DNA of 64,000 nucleotides, taken from contig NZ_JACHIH010000007.1 in the NCBI RefSeq assembly GCF_014203125.1, positions 82,657 to 146,656 of the forward strand, read 5' to 3'. Below, in pieces: positions 1 to 9,340 of the stretch. How positions within the stretch are numbered: position 1 is the stretch's first letter; the number at the start of each line of letters is the position of its first letter. Under the pieces are notes generated by a model. It had not been told where the DNA came from and ran no database searches. It was given only the letters and a program-made list of their open reading frames with translations. Position numbers and translations under genes: made by a program. The stretch comes from Rhodopseudomonas rhenobacensis. Its GTDB lineage: Bacteria; Pseudomonadota; Alphaproteobacteria; Rhizobiales; Xanthobacteraceae.

Positions 1-1
1 G

Positions 2-967
2 TCGCCGATCAACTATGCGGCTGGCGATAGCTACGGCCGGGCCATCCTGGTCGGCCTCCTGAACACGGTGAAGGTGGCCGCAGTCGGTTGCGTTCTCGCC
101 ACCATCCTTGGCGTCGCGCTTGGCGTCGCGCGGCTGTCGCACAATCGGCTGCTGTCCGGACTGATACGCGGCTACATCGAACTCGTACGCAATACGCCGC
201 TGTTGCTGCAATTGTTCTTCTGGAACATCACCGTGCATATGCTGCCGGGGCCGCGCCAGGCCTTCGAGCCGATGCCGGGCGTGCTGCTGTCCAACCGCGG
301 GGTGTTCGCGCCGGCGTTGCAGTCGAGCGCGGAATGGATCGCGCTGATCATCCTTGCATTGTTGCTGCTGATCGGGTGGGTGGCTCGCCTGCGGCGGCTT
401 GGCGGTGCCAGGTTGTCGGCGGGTGTGCTCGCCGTGGCGTTGTTGTCGGCGGTGGTCCTGCCGCTGGCCGTGGCGCGCGCGTTCGGGGTCTCGATCGCCG
501 TCGACTGGCCGCGGCTCGAGGGCTTCAACATTGCCGGCGGCCTGTCGCTGTCGCCCGAATTTGCCGCATTGGTGATCGGGCTGGTGGTGAATTCCGCAGC
601 CGGCGTCGCCGAGACGGTGCGCGCCGGGATTCTCTCGGTGCCGACCGGCCAATGGGAGGCGGGGCAGGCCTGTGGCCTCAGTCGATGGCACGTGCTGCGG
701 CTCATCGTGGTGCCGCAAGCGCTGCGCGTCATCGTCCCGGTGATGACCTCGAACTATCTCAGCCTGACCAAGAACTCCAGCCTGGCGGTGGCGATCGGTT
801 TCCCGGACCTGGTCAGCGTGCTCAACACCACGGCCAACACCACGGGTCAGGCGCTTGAGACCATCGCCATCATGATGCTGGTCTATCTGTCGCTCAGCCT
901 TGGCGTGTCCGTGGCGATGAACGGGTACAACCGCCGCTTGGCGATGCGCGAGGCAGGTCGCTCGTGA
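2..967 (+). CDS. aapQ: General L-amino acid ABC transporter permease (AapQ-like), 5' partial
   Basis: Inner-membrane permease subunit of a polar/general amino acid ABC importer of the Aap family. The reading frame is open from base 2 to the stop at 965-967, so the true start lies before the window. The first in-frame internal start is a GTG at 68. The protein shows several hydrophobic segments, the AapQ-type periplasmic insertion around the FEPMPGVLLSNRGVF stretch, and the permease EAA loop (EAGQACGLSRWHVLRLIVVPQALR) that docks on the ATPase. The stop overlaps the start of the aapM-like gene by 4 bases, so the two are translationally coupled. Confidence 0.85.
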   Translation, partial: SPINYAAGDSYGRAILVGLLNTVKVAAVGCVLATILGVALGVARLSHNRLLSGLIRGYIELVRNTPLLLQLFFWNITVHMLPGPRQAFEPMPGVLLSNRGVFAPALQSSAEWIALIILALLLLIGWVARLRRLGGARLSAGVLAVALLSAVVLPLAVARAFGVSIAVDWPRLEGFNIAGGLSLSPEFAALVIGLVVNSAAGVAETVRAGILSVPTGQWEAGQACGLSRWHVLRLIVVPQALRVIVPVMTSNYLSLTKNSSLAVAIGFPDLVSVLNTTANTTGQALETIAIMMLVYLSLSLGVSVAMNGYNRRLAMREAGRS

Positions 968-2046
968 CGGTGACAAGTCTCAATTCCGAATCCCGGCGCA
1001 CCCAGCGGCGCGGCGTCACGGTGGCGCCGTGGCGCCGCGGCCTGCTGGATTCTCCCGGCAACATCGCGATCACGCTGGGCTATGTCCTCGTCGTTGCCTG
1101 GCTCGGCATTCCGTTTCTTCGTTGGGTGGTCTTCGACGCGACATTTAGTTCGGACGCTGCCGGCTGCGCGTCCGGCGGCGGCGCTTGCTGGGCCTTCATC
1201 GGCGAGAAATGGCGCTTCATCCTGTTCGGCACCTATCCGGTTGAACGCCATTGGCGGCCGGCCTCGGCCTGCATTCTGCTGATCGGCCTCCTGATCGCGG
1301 CCTGCATCCCGCGATTCTGGGGACGCGGGCTGGGCTACGCGGGGGCGGCAGGCCTCATCGTCGCCGCGATGTTGCTGTGCGGGGTTCCCGGGCCGATCGT
1401 CGCGACCGATCAATGGGGCGGGCTGCCGGTCACGCTGTTCCTGTCGGTCGGCGCTTTCGCCGGGGCGTTTCCTCTCGCGATCTGTCTGGCGCTGTGGCGA
1501 CGCTCCGACCAGGGCGGCGTGCGCTGGCTTGCCACCGCCTTCATCGAGGTGGTGCGCGGCGTGCCGCTGATTTCGCTGCTCTATGTGGCGACGTTGCTGT
1601 TTCCGCTGATGCTGCCCGCCGGCGCCAGCCTCGACAAATTCGTTCGCGCTGGCGCCGCGCTGACGCTGTTCGTCGCCGCCTATCTGGCCGAAATCATCCG
1701 AGCCGGTTTGCAGGCCGTGCCGCGCGGCCAGTATGAAGCCGCGCTGTCCCTCGGATTGTCGCAGCGCCAGGCGACGCTGCTGGTCGTGCTGCCGCAGGCG
1801 TTGCGCGCGGTGATCCCGCCGATGGTCAATCTGGCGACCGGAATGTTCCAGGAGACCACACTGGTCGTCATCATCGGAATGTTCGACCTGCTCAATACCG
1901 CGCGGGCCGCCGCCAACGATCCGAATTGGATCGGCTACTACAACGAAGCCTTTGCATTCGTGGCGCTGATCTATTTCGTGTTCTGCTTCAGCCTGTCGCG
2001 CTACAGCCTCTGGCTGGAGCGCCGCTTCGGTCAGGCCAAGCGGTGA
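964..2046 (+). CDS. aapM: General L-amino acid ABC transporter permease (AapM-like)
   Basis: Second permease subunit, 360 residues, GTG start overlapping the stop of the upstream permease. It has the N-terminal extension and the KWRFILFGTYPVERHWRP stretch typical of AapM, multiple membrane spans and an EAA loop (EAALSLGLSQRQATLLVVLPQALR). In the Aap systems a gene for the ATPase AapP normally follows; here a LysR-type regulator follows instead, so the ATPase must be encoded elsewhere or has been lost. Substrate assignment to amino acids is by family only. Confidence 0.85.
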   Translation: MTVTSLNSESRRTQRRGVTVAPWRRGLLDSPGNIAITLGYVLVVAWLGIPFLRWVVFDATFSSDAAGCASGGGACWAFIGEKWRFILFGTYPVERHWRPASACILLIGLLIAACIPRFWGRGLGYAGAAGLIVAAMLLCGVPGPIVATDQWGGLPVTLFLSVGAFAGAFPLAICLALWRRSDQGGVRWLATAFIEVVRGVPLISLLYVATLLFPLMLPAGASLDKFVRAGAALTLFVAAYLAEIIRAGLQAVPRGQYEAALSLGLSQRQATLLVVLPQALRAVIPPMVNLATGMFQETTLVVIIGMFDLLNTARAAANDPNWIGYYNEAFAFVALIYFVFCFSLSRYSLWLERRFGQAKR

Positions 2047-2136
2047 TCGCCAGATGTCGTTGATCGATCAGCCTGGGACGCAAGCGCATTCATCGCGGCG
2101 GGATGTCGGCCTCGTCCGAAGCGATGCAGCCGTCCG

Positions 2137-3039
2137 ATGAGTCGTCGCCTGCCACCATTGATTCCGTTGCGAGCCTTCGAGGCCGTAGGCCGCACCGGAA
2201 GCATCCGCGCCGCCGCCGAGGAGCTGTCGGTCAGCCATTCGGTGGTCTCGCATCACCTGCAAACGCTGCAGCAGCAGCTGCGCGTCAAGCTGGTTCAGGC
2301 CCGTGGCCGCGGTATCGAACTCACCCCAGAAGGGATCAGGTTTCAGGAGGAGATCGCACGGTCGTTCGACCAGATCGCGCAGGCGACCTGCAATCTCGGC
2401 GGCGCCCCTGCCGATCGGACGCTGAAGATCTGGTGCCGACCGGGGCTCGCCGAGCGCAAGCTGATGCCGTCGCTGCCGGATCTCAGAGCCAAGCTGCGGG
2501 ACCGCGACATTGTGCTGTGCCCGACCAATCTGCGTCCAGACCTCACGGCCGGTGAGGCCGACGTCGAGGTGACATCCCTGCATCATATCAGCTCCGATAC
2601 GCGATTGTCCGCGGAGCTTCTGAGCCGTCCGCGGGTCTTTCCGATCGTCAGCCCCGGCTTTCTGGCGCGCTATCCGGAGGTCACCAAGTTTGAATCGCTG
2701 ACGCGGATGCCGCTGCTGCATGAGGATAGCACCAAACAATGGGAGCGCTGGCTCTGCGCCGTGCGACCAGGGTCGTTCGATCAGCTGTGCGGAGTGCGGC
2801 TGTGGAATGCGCAGTTGACGATCCAGGCCGCGCGGTTGGGGCAGGGCATCGCCTTGTCCAATGACGCGCTGGTTTCCGAGGAACTTGCCGCCGGCGATCT
2901 GGTCGAGCCGATTGCCTCGAATGTGCGACTTTGGGGTTACTACGTTCTGAGTAAGGCGTCGCGATGGCGCGACCCGGCCATCGTAGTCGTCCGCGAATGG
3001 TTGCATGACATCTGCACCGCGGTGCCGCAGCAGGCTTGA
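2137..3039 (+). CDS. LysR-family transcriptional regulator (GcvA-like)
   Basis: 300-residue LysR-type regulator. Residues about 1-65 form the winged helix-turn-helix (LRAFEAVGRTGSIRAAAEELSVSHSVVSHHLQTLQ) and the rest is the substrate-binding-like effector domain, closest in style to GcvA. It lies 90 bases downstream of the aapM-like gene on the same strand and could control that transporter or the porin that follows. It is the only LysR regulator recognised in the window, so it is also a possible, but unsupported, regulator of the sulfur genes further right. Confidence 0.85.
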   Translation: MSRRLPPLIPLRAFEAVGRTGSIRAAAEELSVSHSVVSHHLQTLQQQLRVKLVQARGRGIELTPEGIRFQEEIARSFDQIAQATCNLGGAPADRTLKIWCRPGLAERKLMPSLPDLRAKLRDRDIVLCPTNLRPDLTAGEADVEVTSLHHISSDTRLSAELLSRPRVFPIVSPGFLARYPEVTKFESLTRMPLLHEDSTKQWERWLCAVRPGSFDQLCGVRLWNAQLTIQAARLGQGIALSNDALVSEELAAGDLVEPIASNVRLWGYYVLSKASRWRDPAIVVVREWLHDICTAVPQQA

Positions 3040-3479
3040 TTGTCGGCAGGGTGCGTCGTTTAGGTCACACCCATTTGCCTGTTGCGAAGTAGCACGCGAG
3101 GCGTAGCTACAAGATGCCCTCGCACTTCGCGACGTTACAATCGTTACCCGCCTGAGGCCGTCGCCATATCAACGCGCGTCGCGTCCCGTGGGTTTGTCGA
3201 ACAATCTGCTACCCGTCGTAGATGAGATTAGTTCGCCGGTTTGGTGCGGAGACCTCTTGCGTCCATTGCTGCAGCAGATCGACCAGTTAGTTAGATATTA
3301 CATGATTGTCCGGATCGAAGCCGCCAAACATAGTTTTTTGCAACGGCTTGTCGTGCATCACCGACATTTCGCAAATCATCAGACGGGGTAGCTGCATTTT
3401 GCAGCAGCGCGGATCTGTGGGCGGGGCAAGCGCGTGAAACACGGCGACACAATCGCCATTGAAACGGGGGACGTTGATT
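3040..3479. other. Intergenic stretch upstream of porin
   Basis: About 440 bases without a convincing gene. It presumably carries the porin promoter. A purine-rich ribosome binding site (GGGGGA, 3465-3470) precedes the porin ATG. I see no clear terminator, repeat or RNA gene. Confidence 0.5.
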
Positions 3480-4880
3480 ATGCGAATGACTGAAATATTA
3501 CTTACCAGTGTTTGCGCTGCGGCCATCGGCATCGGCCTCGGGGCTGGGCCGGCCGCCGCCGACGAGGCCGGGGATCTTAAATCGGAAGTGAAGGCGCTCA
3601 GGGCCGCACTCGAAGCCGTGCAGAAACGTCAGCAGGCGCTGGAGCGCAAGGAGGCGGTACGACAGGCCGCTGCGGCCTCCGCCCCCGCCGCCGGGCCCTT
3701 GCTGGCGGTGAAGTCGCCGTTTGCCACCGCGCATCCTGGCTATCTGCAGATCCCCGGCAGCAATACGCTGATCAAGATCGGCGGCTATGTGAAGGTCGAT
3801 GGCGTTTACGACGTCAAAGGCAGCTTCAACGGCACAGCGGCCACGTTCGGCGACATTCCGCTGGAAGGCACCGCGGCGTCGAAGCGCAATCCGAATTTCA
3901 GCGCGACCGCCCGCGAAAGTCGTTTCAACATCGCCACCTTGACGCCGACCGAATTGGGCGAACTCAAGACCTTCATCGAAGGCGATTTCTACGGGGCCGG
4001 CGGCAACGCCGAGCAATCCAACAGCTACGGTTTCCGGCTGCGTCAGGCCTATTTCGAAGTCGGCCCGTGGCTCGCTGGCCAAGCCTGGACGACCTTCGCC
4101 GATCTCGAGACGGTGCCCGAAACGCTGGAATTCAACGGTCCGTCCGGCTTCCCGATCGCCCGCCAGGCGCTGGTTCGCTACACCACCGCGCTCGGGCCGG
4201 GCGCTCTCAGTCTGGCGTTTGAGAATCCGTCGAGCGACGCCCAATACACCCACGCGGTCTGGCCGGATTCGATCGGGACGAATTTCGCGCCGGAGGGCGT
4301 GGTGCGATGGAAGGCCGATCCGTCCTGGGGCCATGTCGCCGTCGCGGGCCTCGCCCGCGAGATCAGCGCCGACACCGGCGGCCCGAATATCTTCGGCATC
4401 ACCGGCAAGTCCTCGACCTTCGGCTGGGGCGTGCTGGGCGCGATCGGATTCAATACCATCGGCAAGGATCGGCTGTCGTTCCAGGGAATCGTCGGCGAGG
4501 GCATCGGTCGCTACTTCAACAACGGCGCCGACGACAATTACCAAGGCGCCTCGGTCAATCTCGACGGGTCGGTACGCGCCACGCCGGCATTTGGCGTGAC
4601 CGCCAGCTACAAGCACTATTGGAACGACTGGGTCCGGTCGACGGTGGCCTATGGTCACACCGAGTATGACAACGAGCTGCCGCGCGACCAGCTCAATTCG
4701 ATTCGCAGTATCGATTCGGTGCACGCCAACTTGTTGTTCAACCCGTTTGTGAACACCACGGTCGGCGTCGAATACGTCTTCGGGCATATCAAGAAGGATG
4801 CGTTCGATCCGGCGACCGGGGCGACGGGCCCGGACGGCTGGGCGCATCGCATCCAGACGTCGGCGATCGTCAACTTCTGA
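3480..4880 (+). CDS. DcaP-like outer-membrane porin
   Basis: 466-residue outer-membrane porin. It begins with a signal peptide (MRMTEILL... cleaved near GPAAADEA), then a short coiled coil (about residues 28-60, LKSEVKALRAALEAVQKRQQ), then a beta-barrel region opening with KIGGYVKVDGVYD, as in the DcaP family. The C-terminus ends in an aromatic/hydrophobic residue (TSAIVNF), the usual barrel-assembly signal. I chose the ATG at 3480 over the in-frame TTG at 3459 because of the ribosome binding site just before it and because the signal peptide then starts correctly. DcaP-type porins pass small anionic solutes; the substrate here is not known. Confidence 0.85.
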   Translation: MRMTEILLTSVCAAAIGIGLGAGPAAADEAGDLKSEVKALRAALEAVQKRQQALERKEAVRQAAAASAPAAGPLLAVKSPFATAHPGYLQIPGSNTLIKIGGYVKVDGVYDVKGSFNGTAATFGDIPLEGTAASKRNPNFSATARESRFNIATLTPTELGELKTFIEGDFYGAGGNAEQSNSYGFRLRQAYFEVGPWLAGQAWTTFADLETVPETLEFNGPSGFPIARQALVRYTTALGPGALSLAFENPSSDAQYTHAVWPDSIGTNFAPEGVVRWKADPSWGHVAVAGLAREISADTGGPNIFGITGKSSTFGWGVLGAIGFNTIGKDRLSFQGIVGEGIGRYFNNGADDNYQGASVNLDGSVRATPAFGVTASYKHYWNDWVRSTVAYGHTEYDNELPRDQLNSIRSIDSVHANLLFNPFVNTTVGVEYVFGHIKKDAFDPATGATGPDGWAHRIQTSAIVNF

Positions 4881-4920
4881 GCGCGGCCGCATCACGCGGC
4901 TGACCGTTACGACATCGATG

Positions 4921-4945
4921 GACCGGCGGCGTTGCGCCGCCGGTC
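4921..4945 (+). terminator. Terminator-like hairpin after porin
   Basis: A perfect 10-bp stem (4921-4930 pairing with 4936-4945) with a 5-base loop lies 40 bases after the porin stop. Only a weak T-rich tail follows, so intrinsic termination is plausible but not certain. Confidence 0.5.
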
Positions 4946-5011
4946 ATGAGTTTGGGGACCGACCCCGTATGTCCTGCCCCCGCCGGGACGGCTAGCATCA
5001 TTTCACATGGC

Positions 5012-5200
5012 TCAGAACGTCGCCTTCATGTTGACATAGAAAGTTCGCCCGACTTCCGGATAACCCAGGCGAGGGCGCTGTTTCTGGGCAGCGTCACCGT
5101 GATCGCAATTCTCGTGCACTGCTGTGCTGTCGCACACCACCTGGTTCCCGACATACTGGAAGGGCAAGGTCGCGGCGATCGAGAGCCAGGTCAACATCAG
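5012..5200 (-). pseudogene. TonB-dependent receptor C-terminal fragment
   Basis: On the minus strand a reading frame ends in GYPEVGRTFYVNMKATF, which is the typical last beta strand of TonB-dependent outer-membrane receptors, with an aromatic final residue. Nothing upstream in the frame is a recognisable barrel or plug, and the region is soon overlapped by the threonine aldolase remnant on the other strand, so this is at best a short relic. The upstream limit given is approximate. Confidence 0.4.
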
Positions 5201-5306
5201 ATAGCATTTCCTGAGAGCACGTGCAGCCGGCCGGGATCCACGGGCCATTCCTTTGCGACGACGCATGATCCTCACGCGCGCAAGGCATGGGGTAACGGGA
5301 TTCATC

Positions 5307-6467
5307 ATGGTGTATGCCCCTGTTCCCGAAGACCCGCGGCTTCCGCCGGTTCTCATCAACATGTTTTCTGAAACCCAGACCAGGCCGAGCCCGGCGATGC
5401 GCGAGGCGATGGCTTCCGCCGAGGTCGGCGACGAGCAGATGGGCGCCGATCCGACGGTGAATGCGTTGTGCGAGCGGGTGGCCAACCTGCTCGGCAAGGA
5501 GTCTGCGGTGTTCATGCCGTCGGGCACGATCTGCAACGTCGCCGCGACGCTGACTGCCGGCCTGGCGACGAGATTCTCGCGCATGAAACCGCTCACATCT
5601 TGACGCTGGAGGGCGGCGCCCATGCGGCGCTCGGCGGCGTTCAGATCAGGGCGCTGCATGGCGCCGGCGGCCAATTCACGGCCGACGGACTTCGACGAGC
5701 GCTTCGTCGCCCCGACCGGCGTCAAGCGCGGCAAGCGCTGATCAGCGTCGAGCAGACCACCAATCTCGGCGGCGGGACGATCTGGGAAGAATCCGAGCTC
5801 GATGCCGTGGTGGACATCGCGAGGGCCGCGGGGTTGGCGACCCACATGGACGGCGCGCGGCTGCTGAATGCCTGCGTTGTCACCGGCCTCAGCCCGCGCC
5901 AGATGGTCGCCGGATGGGATTCGGTCTGGATCGATTTCAGCAAGGGGCTATGTGCGCCGCTCGGCGCCGCGCTGGCCGGATCGCGCCGCTTTGTCGACCA
6001 GGTTTGGCGCTGGAAACTGCGGCTCGGCGGCTCGTTGCGGCACGCCGGCATCTGTGCCGCCGCCTGTCACTACGCGCTCGACCACAATGTCGGCCGCCTT
6101 GCCGACGATCACGCCAACTCCTGGACGCTCGCCGACGGGCTGTCGGCGATCCCCGGCATCGTTGTGCAGGCCCTGCAATCCAATCTGGTGTTCTTCAATG
6201 CCAGCGGCGCCGGATTGAGCAACGAGCGAATGGAGACCGCGGTGCGCCAGCATGGCGTGATGATCTCGATCATGGGCGGTCGGCTGCGCGCCTGCACCTA
6301 TCTCGACGTCAGCGCCGCGATGGTCCAGGGAAACATTGGAGATCTTCGGCGAGGTCTTTCGCAATCGGGACGTTGGCGAATTGAGGCAGCGCGAGTTTTT
6401 CGGGCGTGGCCTGATCGTTGGTCTTCCTCGTCAGCCCATGGTGCTGGCGCGGACCACCGTGGTGTAG
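5307..6467 (+). pseudogene. ltaE: Low-specificity L-threonine aldolase, frameshifted
   Basis: PLP-dependent beta-eliminating lyase family, which cleaves L-threonine to glycine and acetaldehyde. The N-terminal part (FSETQTRPSPAMREAMASAEVGDEQMGADPT...VFMPSGTICNVAATL) is in one frame up to about 5570, the middle (GDEILAHETAHILTLEGGAH... WIDFSKGLCAPLGAALAG with the PLP lysine in the SKG motif) continues in the next frame, and the C-terminus (LEIFGEVFRNRDVG) needs a second shift near 6333. All parts of the fold are present, so the two single-base indels either inactivated the gene recently or are sequence errors. The 3' end converges with the nitrogenase-like K gene on the other strand. Confidence 0.75.
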
Positions 6468-7810
6468 GTTCGCTCGATCAGCGCCAGCGCGCCGCGATAG
6501 CCCACATAGGCGCGCGACAGCACTACTTCGTCGGTGCAGGGATATCCGATCTCGACCAGCGGTGCGCCGATCGAATCCGCCAGCGCCGCCTCCCAGGTGG
6601 TGCCGAACACGATCGGTAGCTCACCGCTGAAATCGGCCTGCCGTATCGACTGATGGATCAGGAAGCCGTCCTGCTCGAACGCCACCTCGGCGCCTTCCCC
6701 CAGCGCGCGATAGCGTGCCTCGATCGCCTCGCGATGCTCCGGCGGCGGATTTTCGCTGATCACCATCGGTCCGGGATTGAGCCCCAGCTGCTCGATCAGG
6801 AAGGTCGCCACCGCGAGGTTATAGGCGCTCTCGCTGACCACCACGGCCTGCGACGGCAGCCGATACTGGCTGGTGCAGCCGGCATAGAACGCGGCGAAGT
6901 CGCGCAGATAGATGTAGTGTTCCTTCTCCTCGGCGGCGATGAAGGCTTCGGCGCGGTTGCGGTCGAGCCCGGCGAATTCCACCACCTCGCGCAAAAACGC
7001 GCTGGTCGCTCGGGCGCCGATGGGAATTGTCGGCACGTGCAGGAACGGCTGGCCGCAGGCCTGTTCGAGATGCGCCGCGGTGGCGAGCCCGAGCCACGGC
7101 GACAGCACCAGGTTGAACTGCGCGCGCGGAATCGCCCGCCACTCCTCGACGCCGGCGGACGCCGGGCCGAACAGGATGTTCACCTCGAGCCCGATGCCCT
7201 GCAAAATCCGTTTGATCTCGGAGAGGTCGCCGCGCCAGAACGGATTCTGATAGGGCAGCAACGACCAGACATTGACCAGCCCTTGCTGTTTCGGGACATC
7301 CCCTTGGCCCGCGAACTGATCGACGATGGCGCGGATGATGATCTCGTGGCCTGAGAAATTGTTGCCCCGATAGCCGGTGGTTTCGGCGAACACGATCGGC
7401 ACGCCGCGCTTCTGATAGCGACTGACCACGCTCGCCACGTCGTCGCCGACTAGACCCGGAATGCAGCCGGACTGCACCACGTAGAGATCGGCCGTCATGA
7501 CTTTCAGCGTCGAGCGGATCAGTTCGTCGAGCCGGTCGGCGCCGCCGAAGATCACCTCCTGATTGCCGAGATTGGTCGAGGGGACATGGAATTCACCGCC
7601 CTGATAGCCGTTGATGCCGGATAGCGCATGGAACTGCTTGGTGGCGCAGCCCGGGCCGCAATGGGTGATCGGCACCGCGCCGGGGATCGCGATTACGCTG
7701 GCCAGCGCGCCGAGGCTGCATCCATAGCGAACCTGCTCGATCGCGCCCGGCGAACTGCAGAACGACTCCGAGGAATCGCGAGGGTTGGAAACCGGAGATA
7801 ACATCGGCAA
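6431..7810 (-). CDS. Second MarK-like (NifK-superfamily) subunit
   Basis: 459-residue beta-type subunit of a nitrogenase-like reductase, clearly similar along its length to the MarK at 22255-23637. The cysteines in the three family positions that bind the P-cluster-like metal cluster are kept: Cys31 (RYGCSLGAL), Cys55 (HCGPGC, with Cys51 also present) and Cys116 (SGCIPGLVGDD). It follows the D-like gene by 6 bases and is the last gene of the sulfhydrylase-D-K operon. There is no H (reductase) or B (cluster maturation) gene in this operon, so it would have to use the products of set A or C. Paralogue of methylthio-alkane reductase; its own substrate is not known. Confidence 0.85.
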   Translation of the reverse strand: MPMLSPVSNPRDSSESFCSSPGAIEQVRYGCSLGALASVIAIPGAVPITHCGPGCATKQFHALSGINGYQGGEFHVPSTNLGNQEVIFGGADRLDELIRSTLKVMTADLYVVQSGCIPGLVGDDVASVVSRYQKRGVPIVFAETTGYRGNNFSGHEIIIRAIVDQFAGQGDVPKQQGLVNVWSLLPYQNPFWRGDLSEIKRILQGIGLEVNILFGPASAGVEEWRAIPRAQFNLVLSPWLGLATAAHLEQACGQPFLHVPTIPIGARATSAFLREVVEFAGLDRNRAEAFIAAEEKEHYIYLRDFAAFYAGCTSQYRLPSQAVVVSESAYNLAVATFLIEQLGLNPGPMVISENPPPEHREAIEARYRALGEGAEVAFEQDGFLIHQSIRQADFSGELPIVFGTTWEAALADSIGAPLVEIGYPCTDEVVLSRAYVGYRGALALIERTYTTVVRASTMG

Positions 7811-7816
7811 GTGTCC

Positions 7817-9322
7817 TTACGCCGGCTCGGCGCTGAGCGCGTAGGGGTTGGTCTCGGCGAGCCAGGACGGCTGATAGGGAAACGCGGAATGCGCCGCGAC
7901 GTCGTCGTAGAACCGCTTGCGCGGCAGCACCCCCAGGATGGCGCGGCCGATCGTCAGCAGGCCCTCGTAGCCAAGCCCGTCGTTGGAGTAGAAGATCGGC
8001 AGCACCGGGATGCCCATCCGCCCGGCCAGCACCGCCATGGTGCCGGAATGTCGGCAGATGACAAAGTCCGGCTTGGCCCGCTGTAAGGCGGCGTGGGCCT
8101 GAAAATGCTGGTCGGGGCTGACCGTGTAGTTCGGCACGTCGCCCCAGGTCTCGACCAGATGCCCGAGCGAATCCTGCTGCGGGTCACCACTGTCGGTCGC
8201 GGGGTCATGGTGGAATGAGAACGCGCCGTCGACCACGACGCCGAGTTCGCGCAAGTCAGCCAGCAGCCCGTGCGCGAAGGCGGCGCCCGCGGCGACGAAG
8301 CCGCGCTTGCCGGCGAGGGCTTTGCGCAAGTGCGCCAGCTCCGGCGCGATCCGGGCGCGTTCGCTTTCAATGATCGCCTCGACGCGGTCCTCGCGGCCGG
8401 TCAGTCGCGCGATGTCGCGTAGCCAATAATCAGTCGCGTCGAGACCATAGGGCAGCGGCGCCTTGACCTCGGGCACGCCAAATTCCTGCTCCAGTCCGGT
8501 CGCGAGATACGACAGCACGAAGCACATCGTCACGGTGGCCACGGCCTCCGAGCATCGCGCCAGCACCTCCAGCGTATTGCCGCCCATCACCAGATTGACC
8601 CGCAGCCCCAAGGGCGCAAGCAACGGCGTGAAGACGTCCGGTCCGCCGAGATGGATGACGTTGATCAGGTCGGCCTGCTTCGTTGGCGTGTGCGGCACCA
8701 GCCGGCGCAGGATGCCGTGCTCGATGACGTCCCAGCCGCTCGACCAGTGCTTCGACTTGAAGCCCTCGCAGTGCAGCGTGACCACCGGAATCCCGATTTC
8801 GTCCTCGACCCGCTTCGCCGCGCCATCGACGTCATCGCCGATGATACCGGTGGCGCAGGAGGTGGCGACGAAGATCACGCGCGGATTATGCCGCGCGAAG
8901 GCGTCGCGGATGGTCTGTTCCAGCCGCTCGACGCCGCCGAACACCATGTCCTGCTCGCCGAGATTGCTGCAGATCGATTTCGGATCTTCCAGCTTCCAGC
9001 CGCGCCGCGCCGCCAGATCGCGATAGTAGCGTGCGGTGAAGGACTGACTGGCGGAGCAGCCGATCGGCGCGTGCTGGATCACCACCGACTGCTGGATGAT
9101 GGTGGCATTGGTGACCGCGATGTGCTCGGCGCACATCGAGGCCTGCGCGAACGGGCTGGATTGCTCGCACAATCGCCGACCGCCATTATCGCAACCTTTA
9201 GCGCAGCCGTAGGTGAAGGCGGAGTCCCGCGCCAGCTGCGTGGCGCTGCCTTCCCATTGGGTGATGGTGCCGAGCCGCTGGTCGCGGGTTTCGACCTGGG
9301 GGAGTCTGAGATTAAGCGCCAT
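7817..9322 (-). CDS. Second MarD-like (NifD-superfamily) subunit
   Basis: 501-residue alpha-type subunit paralogous to the MarD at 20731-22242. The three cluster cysteines are kept at 64 (ASMCAEH), 89 (APIGCSAS) and 156 (TSCATGIIGDD), as is Cys267 (TVTMCFVL), the place where NifD binds its cofactor (Cys275 in NifD). In contrast the His-His pair that MarD has near residues 448-449 (GDEHHALGYQG) is replaced by YSNDGLGYEG. N-terminal cysteines 40, 44 and 52 match those of MarD. It lies 18 bases after the O-acetylhomoserine sulfhydrylase gene. I infer a related C-S reductase with a changed active site or substrate. Confidence 0.85.
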   Translation of the reverse strand: MALNLRLPQVETRDQRLGTITQWEGSATQLARDSAFTYGCAKGCDNGGRRLCEQSSPFAQASMCAEHIAVTNATIIQQSVVIQHAPIGCSASQSFTARYYRDLAARRGWKLEDPKSICSNLGEQDMVFGGVERLEQTIRDAFARHNPRVIFVATSCATGIIGDDVDGAAKRVEDEIGIPVVTLHCEGFKSKHWSSGWDVIEHGILRRLVPHTPTKQADLINVIHLGGPDVFTPLLAPLGLRVNLVMGGNTLEVLARCSEAVATVTMCFVLSYLATGLEQEFGVPEVKAPLPYGLDATDYWLRDIARLTGREDRVEAIIESERARIAPELAHLRKALAGKRGFVAAGAAFAHGLLADLRELGVVVDGAFSFHHDPATDSGDPQQDSLGHLVETWGDVPNYTVSPDQHFQAHAALQRAKPDFVICRHSGTMAVLAGRMGIPVLPIFYSNDGLGYEGLLTIGRAILGVLPRKRFYDDVAAHSAFPYQPSWLAETNPYALSAEPA

Positions 9323-9340
9323 ACGATCCTCGGACTGTGT

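Noticed and set aside
3498..4895. 465-residue open frame antisense to the porin
   Set aside because: Arg/Asp-rich translation typical of a GC-rich shadow; the porin on the other strand has a signal peptide and family motifs.
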